In this document: positions 24,459 through 34,600 of the stretch, piece after piece
Layout of the letters: each line of letters begins with the position of its first letter
How positions within the stretch are numbered: position 1 is the first letter of the stretch
Assembly (NCBI GenBank): GCA_035535995.1
Contig: DATLOZ010000009.1
Span: 257,003-321,002, forward strand
From: JANYCO01 sp035535995
Lineage (GTDB): Bacteria > Bacteroidota > Bacteroidia > Cytophagales > Cytophagaceae
Direction: 5' to 3'
Length of the DNA stretch: 64,000 bases
Translations under genes and position numbers: made by a program
The notes under the pieces: model-generated
Told to the model about the DNA's origin: nothing
Database searches by the model: none
Seen by the model: only the letters and a program-made list of their open reading frames with translations

Positions 24459-26822
24459 CTATTGGTATTGGATTGTTACTTTTTTTAGCTTCCCTGTAAA
24501 ATCAAAAGGGCTGCTATACTGATCGGATACAGGAGTGCGAAGATCACGCCCAACATCAGTGCCATCTATACGATTGCCTGCAGTGATCGTAGCTTGTCCT
24601 TTAGGAATTGCGCGTTCGGCTATTTTTTCTCCGTTTATATAAAGTATCTCTGAACCCACACTATTAGTGGCTTCTGTAAGGCCTGTAAAATTGTATTCTA
24701 GTTTTACAATTAGCTTTCCTTTGATGATCGGTGTTTTGGAAATAAGGTAGGCAAGTTGATTGTTTGCCTTGTGCGCGTATTGAACTTTTCCGTCTTTTAT
24801 GAATAAGCTAATCCCGGCTTTCTCGCCACCGATGGCAAAGAGTACACCTTCTTCTTTTCCTGTCGTGATCTCTGCTTCGGCAGTGACGCTGAATGAACGT
24901 CCCTCATACAGCGGACTATTTACTCCTACTAAATGATCCACGCCTGGATATAAAATGATATTGGGCAATTTTCCATACACACTTCTTCCCGCGGGCATAT
25001 CGTGTGCTGTAAAATCTTTCAGCGGGTATACATTGTATTTCCTAGCTTCCTCGTTAAACAAGGCCTGTAGCTCTTTCAACTTTTCAGGGTATTGAGCTGC
25101 TACATTGATACGCTCGTTGAAATCTTCGTTGAGATTATAAAGCTCCCATACATCTTTACTGAAATCTACTTTTCCTCCGGTAGGGTCTGCGTCTTTGCCA
25201 ATGTCAATTGATTCTATGACGGGATGATAAACACCCGCTTTCCAACCGTCTTTATAAATAGCTCTGCTTCCTGCGATCTCGTAGTATTGTACTGTATGCC
25301 GGGATGCAGCTTTGCCCTCGCTCACTGTGTAGGCAAGACTTGTTCCTTCGATCGGCGCTTGCTTATAGCCGTTGATCACTTGCGGTACATTGCCTTTGAT
25401 GAGTTCAAGCGTAGTAGGCAGTACATCAATCACGTGGCCGTATTGATTGCGGATACCTCCTTTTTCTTTTATTAATTTTGGATAAGAAATGATCATTGGA
25501 TTACGCGTACCACCTTCTGTATTTGCATCGGCTTTCCAGTAGCGGAAAGGTGTATTGCAAGCGGCTGCCCAGGCGATCGGATAATCCGTGCTTGATTCAT
25601 CCGTGCCGATAATATCTCTTGCATTCAGGATCGCATCGATCTTTGCTTCGCCTTGCAGACGGTTGATCGCCGGGTTTACCGTACCGGATTGTCCGCCTCC
25701 TTTGCTTGCGCCGTTGTCGCCCAATACCAGTACGATAAGTGTGTTGTCGAGCTGATCGATCTGTTCCAGGTAGTTGACAATACGACCGATTTCATAATCG
25801 GTAAACGTATAGAACGCTGCATACACTTCCATGAAGTGTGCGTATGCTTTTTTCTCTTTGTCGGATAAAGTATTCCATGCTTTCACGCCAGGGTTCGGCT
25901 CAGGCAGTACAGCATTGGCTGGGATGAGGCCGAGTTTTTTTTGTTTTTCAAAAACCACTTGCCTGTACTGATCCCATCCACCATCAAATTTTCCCTGGTA
26001 TTTGTCTATCCATTCTTTTGCGACCTGATGCGGCGAGTGCGTGGCGCCTGGCGCGAGATATAAAAAGAATGGTTTATCAGGCGCACTTGATTTTTGATTT
26101 GCGATATACTTGATGGCTTTATCTGCCAGCAGAGTATTCACATGTTTTGTATTTGGCTCAATATCAAGTTTGGTTTGATCTTCCCAAAGCTCGGGATGCC
26201 ATTGGTCGGTGGCGCCGGGATGAAATCCATAGAAGTGATCAAAGCCACGTCCTGTAGGCCACCGGTTGAAAGGACCTGCATAACCGTTTTCCACCACAGG
26301 GGTAAGATGCCATTTACCCAGGGCAAAGGTATTGTATCCGTTTTCTCTCAAGATCTCCGCCACGGTAGCTTTTTCAAAAGGAATATGTGTGTCATAACCA
26401 GGAAAATCAATGGCTGCAGGAGTAAGCAACCCTACGTGCGCCGAATGATGATTTCTTCCCGTAAGGAGTGCCGAACGTGTGGGGGAACAAATTGCAGTGG
26501 TATGAAAATTAGTAAAACGTAATCCGTTGTTGGCAATCTTCTCTATGTTCGGAGTTTCCACTAACCCACCAAAAGCAGTAGTAGCTCCGAATCCGGCATC
26601 ATCGATCAGAATCCATACTACATTGGGCGCGCCTGGCTGCGCGTTTACGTTGAACTGTGTATGTCCCGGCGTTGACTCCTGTAAGGTTTTTCCAATCTTC
26701 CCATCGAACGGTTGCTGAGGACTGAATTGTGCAAAAGAAGAGGAAGCAGTTAAGGCCAGAGTAATCGAAGCGGTTACTCTGGCTACTTTAAAGTCAACTA
26801 TTTTTTTAAATAAAAATTTCAT
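24459..26822 (-). CDS. Arylsulfatase D (large, Cys-type)
   Basis: 787 residues. The signal peptide ends near residue 32 (ASSSFAQ). Core motifs are NVVWILIDDAGFG, Cys112-Ser-Pro-Thr-Arg with SALLTGRNHHS, ALGKWHLTP, FFLYLAPGATHSPHQV and LVLGDNGASKGGG. Compared with its paralogues it carries a longer insert before FSKDVWELYNLNEDFNERI (HPVIESIDIGKDADPTGGKV). It ends in the shared beta domain (SFSVTAEAEITTGKEEGVLF). It follows the rhodanese-thioredoxin gene by 44 bp, so the two are probably co-transcribed. Substrate unknown. Confidence 0.93.
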   Translation of the reverse strand: MKFLFKKIVDFKVARVTASITLALTASSSFAQFSPQQPFDGKIGKTLQESTPGHTQFNVNAQPGAPNVVWILIDDAGFGATTAFGGLVETPNIEKIANNGLRFTNFHTTAICSPTRSALLTGRNHHSAHVGLLTPAAIDFPGYDTHIPFEKATVAEILRENGYNTFALGKWHLTPVVENGYAGPFNRWPTGRGFDHFYGFHPGATDQWHPELWEDQTKLDIEPNTKHVNTLLADKAIKYIANQKSSAPDKPFFLYLAPGATHSPHQVAKEWIDKYQGKFDGGWDQYRQVVFEKQKKLGLIPANAVLPEPNPGVKAWNTLSDKEKKAYAHFMEVYAAFYTFTDYEIGRIVNYLEQIDQLDNTLIVLVLGDNGASKGGGQSGTVNPAINRLQGEAKIDAILNARDIIGTDESSTDYPIAWAAACNTPFRYWKADANTEGGTRNPMIISYPKLIKEKGGIRNQYGHVIDVLPTTLELIKGNVPQVINGYKQAPIEGTSLAYTVSEGKAASRHTVQYYEIAGSRAIYKDGWKAGVYHPVIESIDIGKDADPTGGKVDFSKDVWELYNLNEDFNERINVAAQYPEKLKELQALFNEEARKYNVYPLKDFTAHDMPAGRSVYGKLPNIILYPGVDHLVGVNSPLYEGRSFSVTAEAEITTGKEEGVLFAIGGEKAGISLFIKDGKVQYAHKANNQLAYLISKTPIIKGKLIVKLEYNFTGLTEATNSVGSEILYINGEKIAERAIPKGQATITAGNRIDGTDVGRDLRTPVSDQYSSPFDFTGKLKKVTIQYQ

Positions 26823-26866
26823 GAATTGAATTCCGATTTGATGAAACTATAAGGTTGGTACAAAAT

Positions 26867-27595
26867 TTATTTGAGTGCAATCTCTTTGCTGATCACCTTA
26901 TCCAACGCGTCTTTCGAAGTGAAACCGCTTTTCTGCCATACGATCTTATTGTCTTTGTATAGAATAAGTGTTGGAATAGATTCGATGTTCAGTTCTTTGC
27001 CAATCTGCTTGTTGTCGAAGAGCTCGATCTTCACCACTTTCAGCTCGCCTGCTTTTTCAGTTGCCACAGAATCCACGATAGGCGCTAGTTTTTTACAACC
27101 ACCACAGAATTTGGATTGTACATCTACCAACACTAATTTTTCGGATTGAACAAGCTGCTTGTATTGATCTACGCTGAGACCATTGCCCACAGTAGTTTCT
27201 ACAGGTCTCCCCGCTCCGATCCATTTGCTGAGGCCTCCCGGAAGCACATAGGTTTCGGAAAATTTCTGCTCTTTTAATTTTTTCGCCACCGTCACACTTC
27301 TGCCATTGTTGATCGAGTAGACAAACACCGGGCGTTTTTTATCCAGTTTGTCGGCTACTTTTTGAAACTCAGCATCATTGGCTGCGTCTATGTGAATGGC
27401 GCCTTTGATATGATTGTAATTGTACTCTTCCACAGTTCTTGCATCTAAGATCTGCGGGTTTGGAGAGGCTTGTTTCAGTTTTGCTTCAAAGGTTTCAAAA
27501 CTGATCTCAGGCTTCGCTTCAGAAGTTTGCGCCTCGATTGTATTGTTCAACAAGAGGGCTAAAAAAAATGCGGATACTACTTTTAGTTTTTTCAT
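26867..27595 (-). CDS. Rhodanese-thioredoxin fusion protein, secreted
   Basis: 242 residues with a signal peptide (1-22, IEAQ). Residues 30-130 are a rhodanese fold (PQILDARTVEEYNYNHIKGA; PGGLSKWIGAGRP), but the catalytic loop reads VYSINNGRS: the Cys is replaced by Ser94, so this half should not carry persulfide. Residues 140-242 are a thioredoxin fold with the intact redox pair Cys164-Gly-Gly-Cys167 (KFCGGCKKLAPIVD) and the cis-Pro loop at SIPTL (Pro208). It is likely a periplasmic thiol reductase or relay with a rhodanese-derived docking domain. It sits between sulfatase genes. A supply of reducing thiols to the exported formylglycine-generating enzyme is a testable guess. Confidence 0.88.
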   Translation of the reverse strand: MKKLKVVSAFFLALLLNNTIEAQTSEAKPEISFETFEAKLKQASPNPQILDARTVEEYNYNHIKGAIHIDAANDAEFQKVADKLDKKRPVFVYSINNGRSVTVAKKLKEQKFSETYVLPGGLSKWIGAGRPVETTVGNGLSVDQYKQLVQSEKLVLVDVQSKFCGGCKKLAPIVDSVATEKAGELKVVKIELFDNKQIGKELNIESIPTLILYKDNKIVWQKSGFTSKDALDKVISKEIALK

Positions 27596-27630
27596 AAAAA
27601 TTTTCAGTTAACGTTTTAATAAAATTATTT

Positions 27631-29940
27631 CTATTCTTCTTTCTGATCGATGATTACTGTTTTTACACTTCCGTTGAATGGGTATGTACCGGAATATATT
27701 TTAGTGACCGGCGAGTTAAGATCTTTCCCTACGCTGAATCCATCGGAGTTTGCGGAATTCAGGTATTTTGATTTGGATGCTATGGTTTCCTTCGCTACCT
27801 GTTCGTTGTTCAGGTAAAGCTCTACTGTATTGGCTTCGGTGAATTCTATGCGGATCGCATTTTTCCCTTTCTGCAAATTTTTGTACGAAACTAATGTGAG
27901 CTCTTTTATACCATCGTTGAGCGTATATTGAAGTTTTCCATTTTGAACATACAGACTGGTACCTCCCCAAAGGCCGCCGTTGGCGAAGATTACTCCTTCA
28001 GGTGTATTGTTGGAAAGCTCTACATTGGCAGTGATCGTTGTTGGGGACTTACCGATATACACGCGGGTTTTGATCGTCGTACCTTCGTAGATTACTGCTC
28101 GTGCGCGGATAGTGGGCGATGGTACTCCGGCGCGGTAATTTTTGAGTGGATAAACATTGTACTCCGTAGCCAGGCTATCGAAAAGTTTTTTTAGCTCTTC
28201 CAGTTTTTTAGGATTGCTGGTGGCAAGATCATTGGTCTCGTTCCAGTCTTCGTTCAGGTTATAAAGCTCCCATTTATCGCGACTGAAATCGGCGATGAAA
28301 TTGATATCGGTAGGATTAGTTTCTCCAAACGTGTTTCTCGGATGGTAGACTTCTGCTTTCCATCCGTCTTTATAAATCGAGCGCCCGCCGTGGAGTTCGT
28401 AATACTGAATGGTATGTCTTGTAGGCGCCTTCGGATCAGTGATCGTGTAAGCAAAAGATATTCCCTGGATCGGGCGCTGCGGGTAGCCGTTGATCTGCTG
28501 CGGTACTTTTACTCCTGTGATCTCGATCGTAGTCGGCAATACATCCACCACGTGACTGTACTGTGTGCGGATCGTTCCTTTATCTTTGATCCCATTTGGA
28601 TAATGTACGATGAGCGGGTTGTGCGTGGCTCCTTCGCTGTTTACATCGCTCTTCCAATAGCGGAAAGGCGTATTGGTAGCCTGCGACCAGCCGAGTGGAT
28701 AATTGGGGTTAGTATATTCGGTTCCAATTTTATCATACTGGCTCAGTAAAAAGTTGATGTCATCTCCTTGCGCTTTTTCTGCTGTACCGATCGTTCCTGT
28801 GTACGTGCCTTCTTTACTTCCGCCATTGTCGCCGATTACAAGGAAGATCACCGTATTGTCGAGCTGATCAATTTGTTTCAGATAATTGACTACACGGCCA
28901 ATTTCATAATCGGTGTAGGATAAAAATCCGGCATAGACTTCCATGAAACGTGCGAATACCTTTTTCTCATCGTTACTTAAAGAATCCCAGGGCTTGATGC
29001 CCGTTTGTCGTGGCGCGGGTTTTGTACCTTTCTGCAAAAGCCCCAACGCCTGTTGGCGCTTGAATACTTCTTCCCGGTATTTGTCCCAGCCCGCATCGAA
29101 TTTACCCTTATACTTATCGCTCCATTCCTTCGCTACATGATGCGGTGCATGCGCAGCGCCGGTGGCGTAATAGAGAAAGAAAGGTTTTTCAGGATCCGCA
29201 GATTTCTGGTTGGCGATGTAGGCGATCGCTTTGTCGGCCATCAGTTGGTTGAAATGTTTTGTGTTTGGTTCTATGTTGATGGGCGTGGTTTCTTCTACCA
29301 ATTGCGGATGCCATTGATCCGTGGCACCTCCGAGAAATCCATAAAAATGCTCAAAGCCTCTGCCGGTAGGATAACGGTTGTAAGGCCCGGCAATCGTAAG
29401 GTCTTTAGGATTGTTTCCATGCCATTTTCCCAACGCAAAAGTATTGTAACCATTCTCTTTAAAAATTTCTGCGACCGTACCCGCTTCAAATGGAATATCG
29501 CCGTTGTAACCGGGCGTACCAATGCCAAGCTCCGCATGGTGCCCCATACCTACCGTATGCGCGTTACGACCGGTAAGCAGCGCGGCTCTTGTTGGACTGC
29601 ATATTCCTGTAGTATGAAAATTGGTATAACGAATTCCATTGTTGGCAAGCGCTTCAAAATTTGGCGTTTCGATCAACCCTCCGAATACCGAGGTAGCTCC
29701 AAAGCCAACATCATCGAGTAATATCCAAACCACATTGGGTGCGCCTTTCGGAGCTTTCACACGCTCAGGCCATACTTGCTGTGTTTCCTCGATCGTCTTG
29801 CCGATCTTCCCTGTAAAAGGCTTTGAAGGATCATACTGCCCTGAGGCTGCTACTACGCTGAAGCATAGAAGCGGCATGGCCAGTAAGTGTTTAGCATTTA
29901 TCCCGTTTTTGAAAAAAATCATTTTTAGTTTGTCTATCAT
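27631..29940 (-). CDS. Arylsulfatase E (large, Cys-type), next to SusD
   Basis: About 769 residues from ATG 29940; ATGs at 29973 and 29922 are also possible, and only the hydrophobic stretch HLLAMPLLCFSVVAASGQ is needed for export. Core: NVVWILLDDVGFG, formylglycine Cys114 in GICSPTRAALLTGRN, ALGKWHGNNPKDL (the His is followed by GNN rather than LTP as in the paralogues), FFLYYATGAAHAPHHV and LVIGDNGGSKEGTY. The C-terminal beta domain starts near residue 600. It is the first sulfatase after SusC/SusD, with a gap of about 55 bp, so it is the most likely partner of the transporter pair. It may differ in specificity from the others given the altered KWH loop. Confidence 0.92.
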   Translation of the reverse strand: MIDKLKMIFFKNGINAKHLLAMPLLCFSVVAASGQYDPSKPFTGKIGKTIEETQQVWPERVKAPKGAPNVVWILLDDVGFGATSVFGGLIETPNFEALANNGIRYTNFHTTGICSPTRAALLTGRNAHTVGMGHHAELGIGTPGYNGDIPFEAGTVAEIFKENGYNTFALGKWHGNNPKDLTIAGPYNRYPTGRGFEHFYGFLGGATDQWHPQLVEETTPINIEPNTKHFNQLMADKAIAYIANQKSADPEKPFFLYYATGAAHAPHHVAKEWSDKYKGKFDAGWDKYREEVFKRQQALGLLQKGTKPAPRQTGIKPWDSLSNDEKKVFARFMEVYAGFLSYTDYEIGRVVNYLKQIDQLDNTVIFLVIGDNGGSKEGTYTGTIGTAEKAQGDDINFLLSQYDKIGTEYTNPNYPLGWSQATNTPFRYWKSDVNSEGATHNPLIVHYPNGIKDKGTIRTQYSHVVDVLPTTIEITGVKVPQQINGYPQRPIQGISFAYTITDPKAPTRHTIQYYELHGGRSIYKDGWKAEVYHPRNTFGETNPTDINFIADFSRDKWELYNLNEDWNETNDLATSNPKKLEELKKLFDSLATEYNVYPLKNYRAGVPSPTIRARAVIYEGTTIKTRVYIGKSPTTITANVELSNNTPEGVIFANGGLWGGTSLYVQNGKLQYTLNDGIKELTLVSYKNLQKGKNAIRIEFTEANTVELYLNNEQVAKETIASKSKYLNSANSDGFSVGKDLNSPVTKIYSGTYPFNGSVKTVIIDQKEE

Positions 29941-29995
29941 TAGTGTTATAATTTTTGCCACAAGGAAGTACATTCACTATATCTCCCATATCACA

Positions 29996-31579
29996 CTACC
30001 ATCCAGGATTCTGCGTGATCTTTGAATTCACCGATAACTCGGAAAGCGGGATTGGATACAAGCGGTGATAATCCTGCGCATTTGTTTTTCCTACCTTGTG
30101 AAGATTCGCCACAAACGATGGATTGCCTGCTGCATCGCGCTGACGGATGAGATCAAACCATCTTTGGTATTCAAAAACAAGTTCCAGGCGACGGTCTTTG
30201 TAGAGCGAGTCGCGGAACTGCGCCTGGCTCAGGCTTCCTGCAACGAAGGTGGGCAGTCCTGCTCTTGCGCGTACTTTGTTGTAAGAATCATAAGCTGTAG
30301 GATCGCCGACCTCGTTGGCTGCTTCTGCGTGGATGAGCAGCAATTCTGAATAGCGTATGATCGGCACGTTTGCCGCCGATTCACTGGTTACAGAAGTAGA
30401 GTTCGGATCCCACCATTTATTAAAGAATGGCGTGGAGTCATTCGGGAATGCCGGGTTCACAATTTTCAGCGAATACGTAACCCCGTTTTTCGGACCTACG
30501 TATTTGGTTACAAACGAAACTTTCTTTCTCTTGTCAGCTACCTGATACATTTTATAAATGCTGTAGTAGTTGTCTGCACCTTCTGTATAAAAACGTACCA
30601 TCTCTGCATAACTCCCGGTGATACCGGCCGCAGGAGGCATGGTATAAATGGACCTTGGATTCTGATTGTTTCCTTGTCCCTGTGAATTTGATTTGAACTG
30701 CGCTGAGAAAATATGTTCGGAATTATTTTTTTGCGCAGGTAAAAACACATTTGCATAATTTGCTTGTAAGGCATACCCAAAAGATCCTGAAGCGCCCGGA
30801 ACATCGCCTGAAGTAATTGCCAGAAGGGCAGTGTTCACCGCATCTGTATAATGAGCAGTAAGCCTCAAAGGAAAGGATGCTTTGGTGAGGTATACTTTGG
30901 CCAGCAGGGCAAGCGCAGCACCTTTGGTAGCACGGCCTACATCAGGGCTTCCATAAGAGTTCGGAAGTACTGCAGCAGCGTCTGTAAGGTCTTGCTGGAT
31001 TTGATTGTAAACATCGGTAGAAGAACTTTTAGCTACCGAAAAATCCTGTGCGGTCACAGCATTTCCATCGTAGGTAGTAACCAATGGCACATCACCATAC
31101 AACCGCACCAGGTTGAAGTAGTAAAGTGCGCGCAGGAATTTTGCTTCTGCCAGCAATCTTGCTTTCAAGGTAGGATCAAAATCAATCGCAGGGATTTTAG
31201 CCAGCGCTACATTTGCTTTTTTGATCGCTGCATAATGTTGCTGCCAGATCTCGTACACACGAAGGTTTGCCGAAGAATGACCAAGTACGGAGAGCGAACG
31301 TACATCGGGGTTCGTAGCGCCAGGACCCGGATCCACATCGTCGGAAGCCATGTCCATACCGGTACTGAATAGTACGTTGTAGGGAGTTTGATAACTTGTA
31401 CCACCCGAGTTCAGCAAAAAATATACGGCGTTCACTGCGTAGATCGCATCGTTCTGGGTTTTATAAAACTGGTCTTCGGTGATCACCGAATGTGGATTTT
31501 CTTTTAAAAATTTTTTGCAGGAAGTAGCGGTCAACAGAATCGCTACCAACCATAAATATTTTATATTTTTCATAATCAT
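29996..31579 (-). CDS. SusD/RagB-family outer-membrane lipoprotein
   Basis: 527 residues. The lipoprotein signal TATSC gives Cys21, followed by KKFLKENPHSVITEDQFYKT, the standard SusD start. Tetratricopeptide-like helices (ALYYFNLVRLYGDVPLVTTY) and the C-terminal RRLELVFEYQRWFDLIRQRD ... YPIPLSELSVNSKITQNPGW are typical. SusD sits on the cell surface as the lid over its SusC barrel and binds the ligand. It lies 23 bp downstream of SusC. The ligand here is unknown. The linked sulfatases suggest a sulfated compound, but no glycoside hydrolase accompanies the pair. Confidence 0.95.
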   Translation of the reverse strand: MIMKNIKYLWLVAILLTATSCKKFLKENPHSVITEDQFYKTQNDAIYAVNAVYFLLNSGGTSYQTPYNVLFSTGMDMASDDVDPGPGATNPDVRSLSVLGHSSANLRVYEIWQQHYAAIKKANVALAKIPAIDFDPTLKARLLAEAKFLRALYYFNLVRLYGDVPLVTTYDGNAVTAQDFSVAKSSSTDVYNQIQQDLTDAAAVLPNSYGSPDVGRATKGAALALLAKVYLTKASFPLRLTAHYTDAVNTALLAITSGDVPGASGSFGYALQANYANVFLPAQKNNSEHIFSAQFKSNSQGQGNNQNPRSIYTMPPAAGITGSYAEMVRFYTEGADNYYSIYKMYQVADKRKKVSFVTKYVGPKNGVTYSLKIVNPAFPNDSTPFFNKWWDPNSTSVTSESAANVPIIRYSELLLIHAEAANEVGDPTAYDSYNKVRARAGLPTFVAGSLSQAQFRDSLYKDRRLELVFEYQRWFDLIRQRDAAGNPSFVANLHKVGKTNAQDYHRLYPIPLSELSVNSKITQNPGW

Positions 31580-31602
31580 TGTTGTTATGGACTTTACAGA
31601 TA

Positions 31603-34600
31603 TTATAGAGTTACAGAAATTCCTCCCAGGTATGTTTTGCTGTTTGGATACACACCCTGGTCAATGCCTTTGTTTACTAGCGATTGGCCGGTGAAGCTTA
31701 CTTCAGGATCAAAGCCGGTGTATTTTGTGATCGTAAACATGTTCTGCGCCGATACATAAATTCTGATTGATTTGAATTTTGCTTTTTCAGTAAGCCTGAT
31801 CGGCAGTGTATATCCAAGCGTCAGGTTTTTCAATCTTCCGTAAGAAGCATCTTCGATAAAGCGATCGGAAATTGTGATCGCAGGATCCTGGTAAGGCGCT
31901 TTCACATCTGTGCTGGTATTGGTAGGTGTCCAGTGGTCGAGCAATGTAGTGGAAGCATTGGTATACCCTGTACCTAGCTCCAGGCTTGCGCGGTTGGAGT
32001 TGTAAAGTTTTCCTCCGATAGATGCTTGGATGAATACAGTGAGATCAAAGCCTGCGTACTTCACGGTGTTGGTGAGACCGAATACGTAAGGAGGTTTGTT
32101 CTTGATCACTACGCGGTCTGCATCTTGCGTGATCTTGCCGTCACCGTTGATGTCTTTGTATTTTTGTCCACCCGGATTTTTATTCGCCTGAGGGGTGAGC
32201 GGATTATCGCCTTGCTGGATCACGCCGTCGGTTTCATACACCAGGAACGATCCTACCGGCGCTCCTACCTGCAATACAGAAGGCTGCGAGATCTGGGGAA
32301 TGATTTGATTGATGCCGTCTCCAAGACTTAAGATCTTGTTGCTGTTCTTAGAGAAAATAAAATTCGTATTCCAGGTAAATCTTTTTGTCTTCACGTTTTC
32401 CGTAAGGATCGCCAACTCCACACCCTGGTTTTGTACTACACCAATATTTTGGTAAGCAGTAGAAGACTGGCTTGGGTTACCATTCACATCATAATAAGAC
32501 AAGCCGGAAGTCCCTGATACCGGTGCATTCAGCAACAGGTCGCTTGTTTTCTTATAATAATAATCGGCGATGATGGAGATACGATTTTTGAACAACCCGA
32601 TATCTGTTCCGATATCAAACTGCGTTGTCTTTTCCCATCCCAAGTTTGGATTGTTGGTAGTAAGCGGTGCGAAGCTGTTTACCGTGGTGTTGGAGAAGTT
32701 GTAGCGGAAAGAGCTCAACTGCGCCAGGGAAGAATAAGGCGGGATTGCCTGGTTCCCTGTATTACCAAGGCTTGTACGGATCTTCAGGTTGGAAAGGGCT
32801 TTCACTCCTTTGAGGAAATTTTCTTCGTGCGCATTCCAGGCCACGGCTATAGAAGGAAAGTATCCCCATTTATTGCTCGGACCGAATCTGGAAGAACCGT
32901 CGGCACGTAATGTAAGCGTGAGCAAATATTTTTCGTTAAATCCATAGTTCACTCTTCCCAACCAGGATGCAAGCGTCCACTGGCTTGAGAAAGATCCTAC
33001 AGGCCTGGTAGTAACTCCTACACCGATATTGTTGTAGGTAAGAAGATCGTTGGGATACCCGGCGGAAGCGGTGACTGCACCTTCTGTCACTGATTTCTGA
33101 GCAGTGAATCCACCGAGTACATTCAGGCTATGAATTTTATTAAACACTCTGGAATAGTTCAAAGTATTTTCGTTTAGCCAGTTCACCGTATTCGTATTTC
33201 CTACAGAAGCAAATCCTCCTAAGGCGTATCCTTCATAGGTAGAGATCGGCAGGTAGCGGTTTTGTTTGTTGTCTACTACATCGGCGCCGAATAATATTCT
33301 TGCCGTAAGACCTTTAAACAATTTGTAGTCTGCAGCCACATTGCCTAGGAAACGATTGGTTTTTGTTTGGTTCAATTGATTGTTCAGCGAGTTGATCGGG
33401 TTTTGCAGCGCCGATTCGAATGGACTGCTCAGCACATATCCACCGCTGTTGTTATAGATCGGCAATGAAGGTGGCGTCAGCAGCAATGCTCCTACTACGG
33501 CGGCCGGCGCTACTTGTGCCTGGGTATTGCTTGCGGTGATGTAAGAGGTGATCTTTAATTTCTCACTGTAATCATGTTCCAGGTTTACTCTTCCTGCATA
33601 ACGGATGAAATCTGTATTGAGAAGCACACCATCCTGTTTGAAATAATTTCCTGAAATGGCAATACGTGTTTTATCTGTACCGGAGAGCACGGATAAGTTA
33701 TGACTTTGAATATGTCCTCTGCGAAAAGCGGCGTCTTGCCAGTTGGTGCCTTGTCCGGAGGTATCCAGCGTGTAGCCCGCGTTGGCAGCGGTAGTCAGCG
33801 CGGTAGCGTTGGCGGTGGCAAGTGTTCCCGATTTGCCGGAGTTGGCGGCAGCTTCTTTACGTAATTGCCACCATTGAGCTGCATCCATTACAGGAATTTC
33901 ACGGATCACTTCTGAAAAACCTGTGTACATATCGTAGTTGATCGAAGATTGGTTTTTCGATCCTTTCTTAGTAGTGATGATCACCACACCATTTGCACCC
34001 CGGCTACCATAGATGGCGGTAGCGGAAGCATCTTTCAATACGTCGATGGATTCAATGTCGGTAGTAGAGATCGAAGACAGCGGGTTGATCTTCGAACCGT
34101 CTGTTACGCCTGCATCGTTGAGCGAATAATCGTTGTTGATAGGGAAACCGTCGATTACATAAAGCGGATCGCTTCCTGCGGTGATGGAGTTGTTACCACG
34201 GATCTGTACACTCACACCGCCACCAGGCTGACCTGAGGTCTGCGTCACTACTGCTCCCGCTACTGTACCCTGTAAAAGTCTTTCTACAGAAGCAACCGGT
34301 TGTGATTTTAATTCTGTAGGTACGGATGAAACAGAACCCGTCACATCTTTTCTTTTCTGCTCTCCATATCCGATCACTACTACTTCGGTTCCGGAACTTT
34401 CCTGGCGCATGGAAATATTAAATTCCGGTTCGTCGTTGTCATATACTTCGATATCTTTTGTATCGTAGCCGATGGCCGATACAGAAATAGTAAAGGGAGG
34501 TTGTCGTTTTGTTTTTAATTCATAATAACCGCTGTCGTCGACCATGACACCTTCGGAAGTACCTTTGATCTGCACGATCGCGCCTACCATCGGTTCATTC

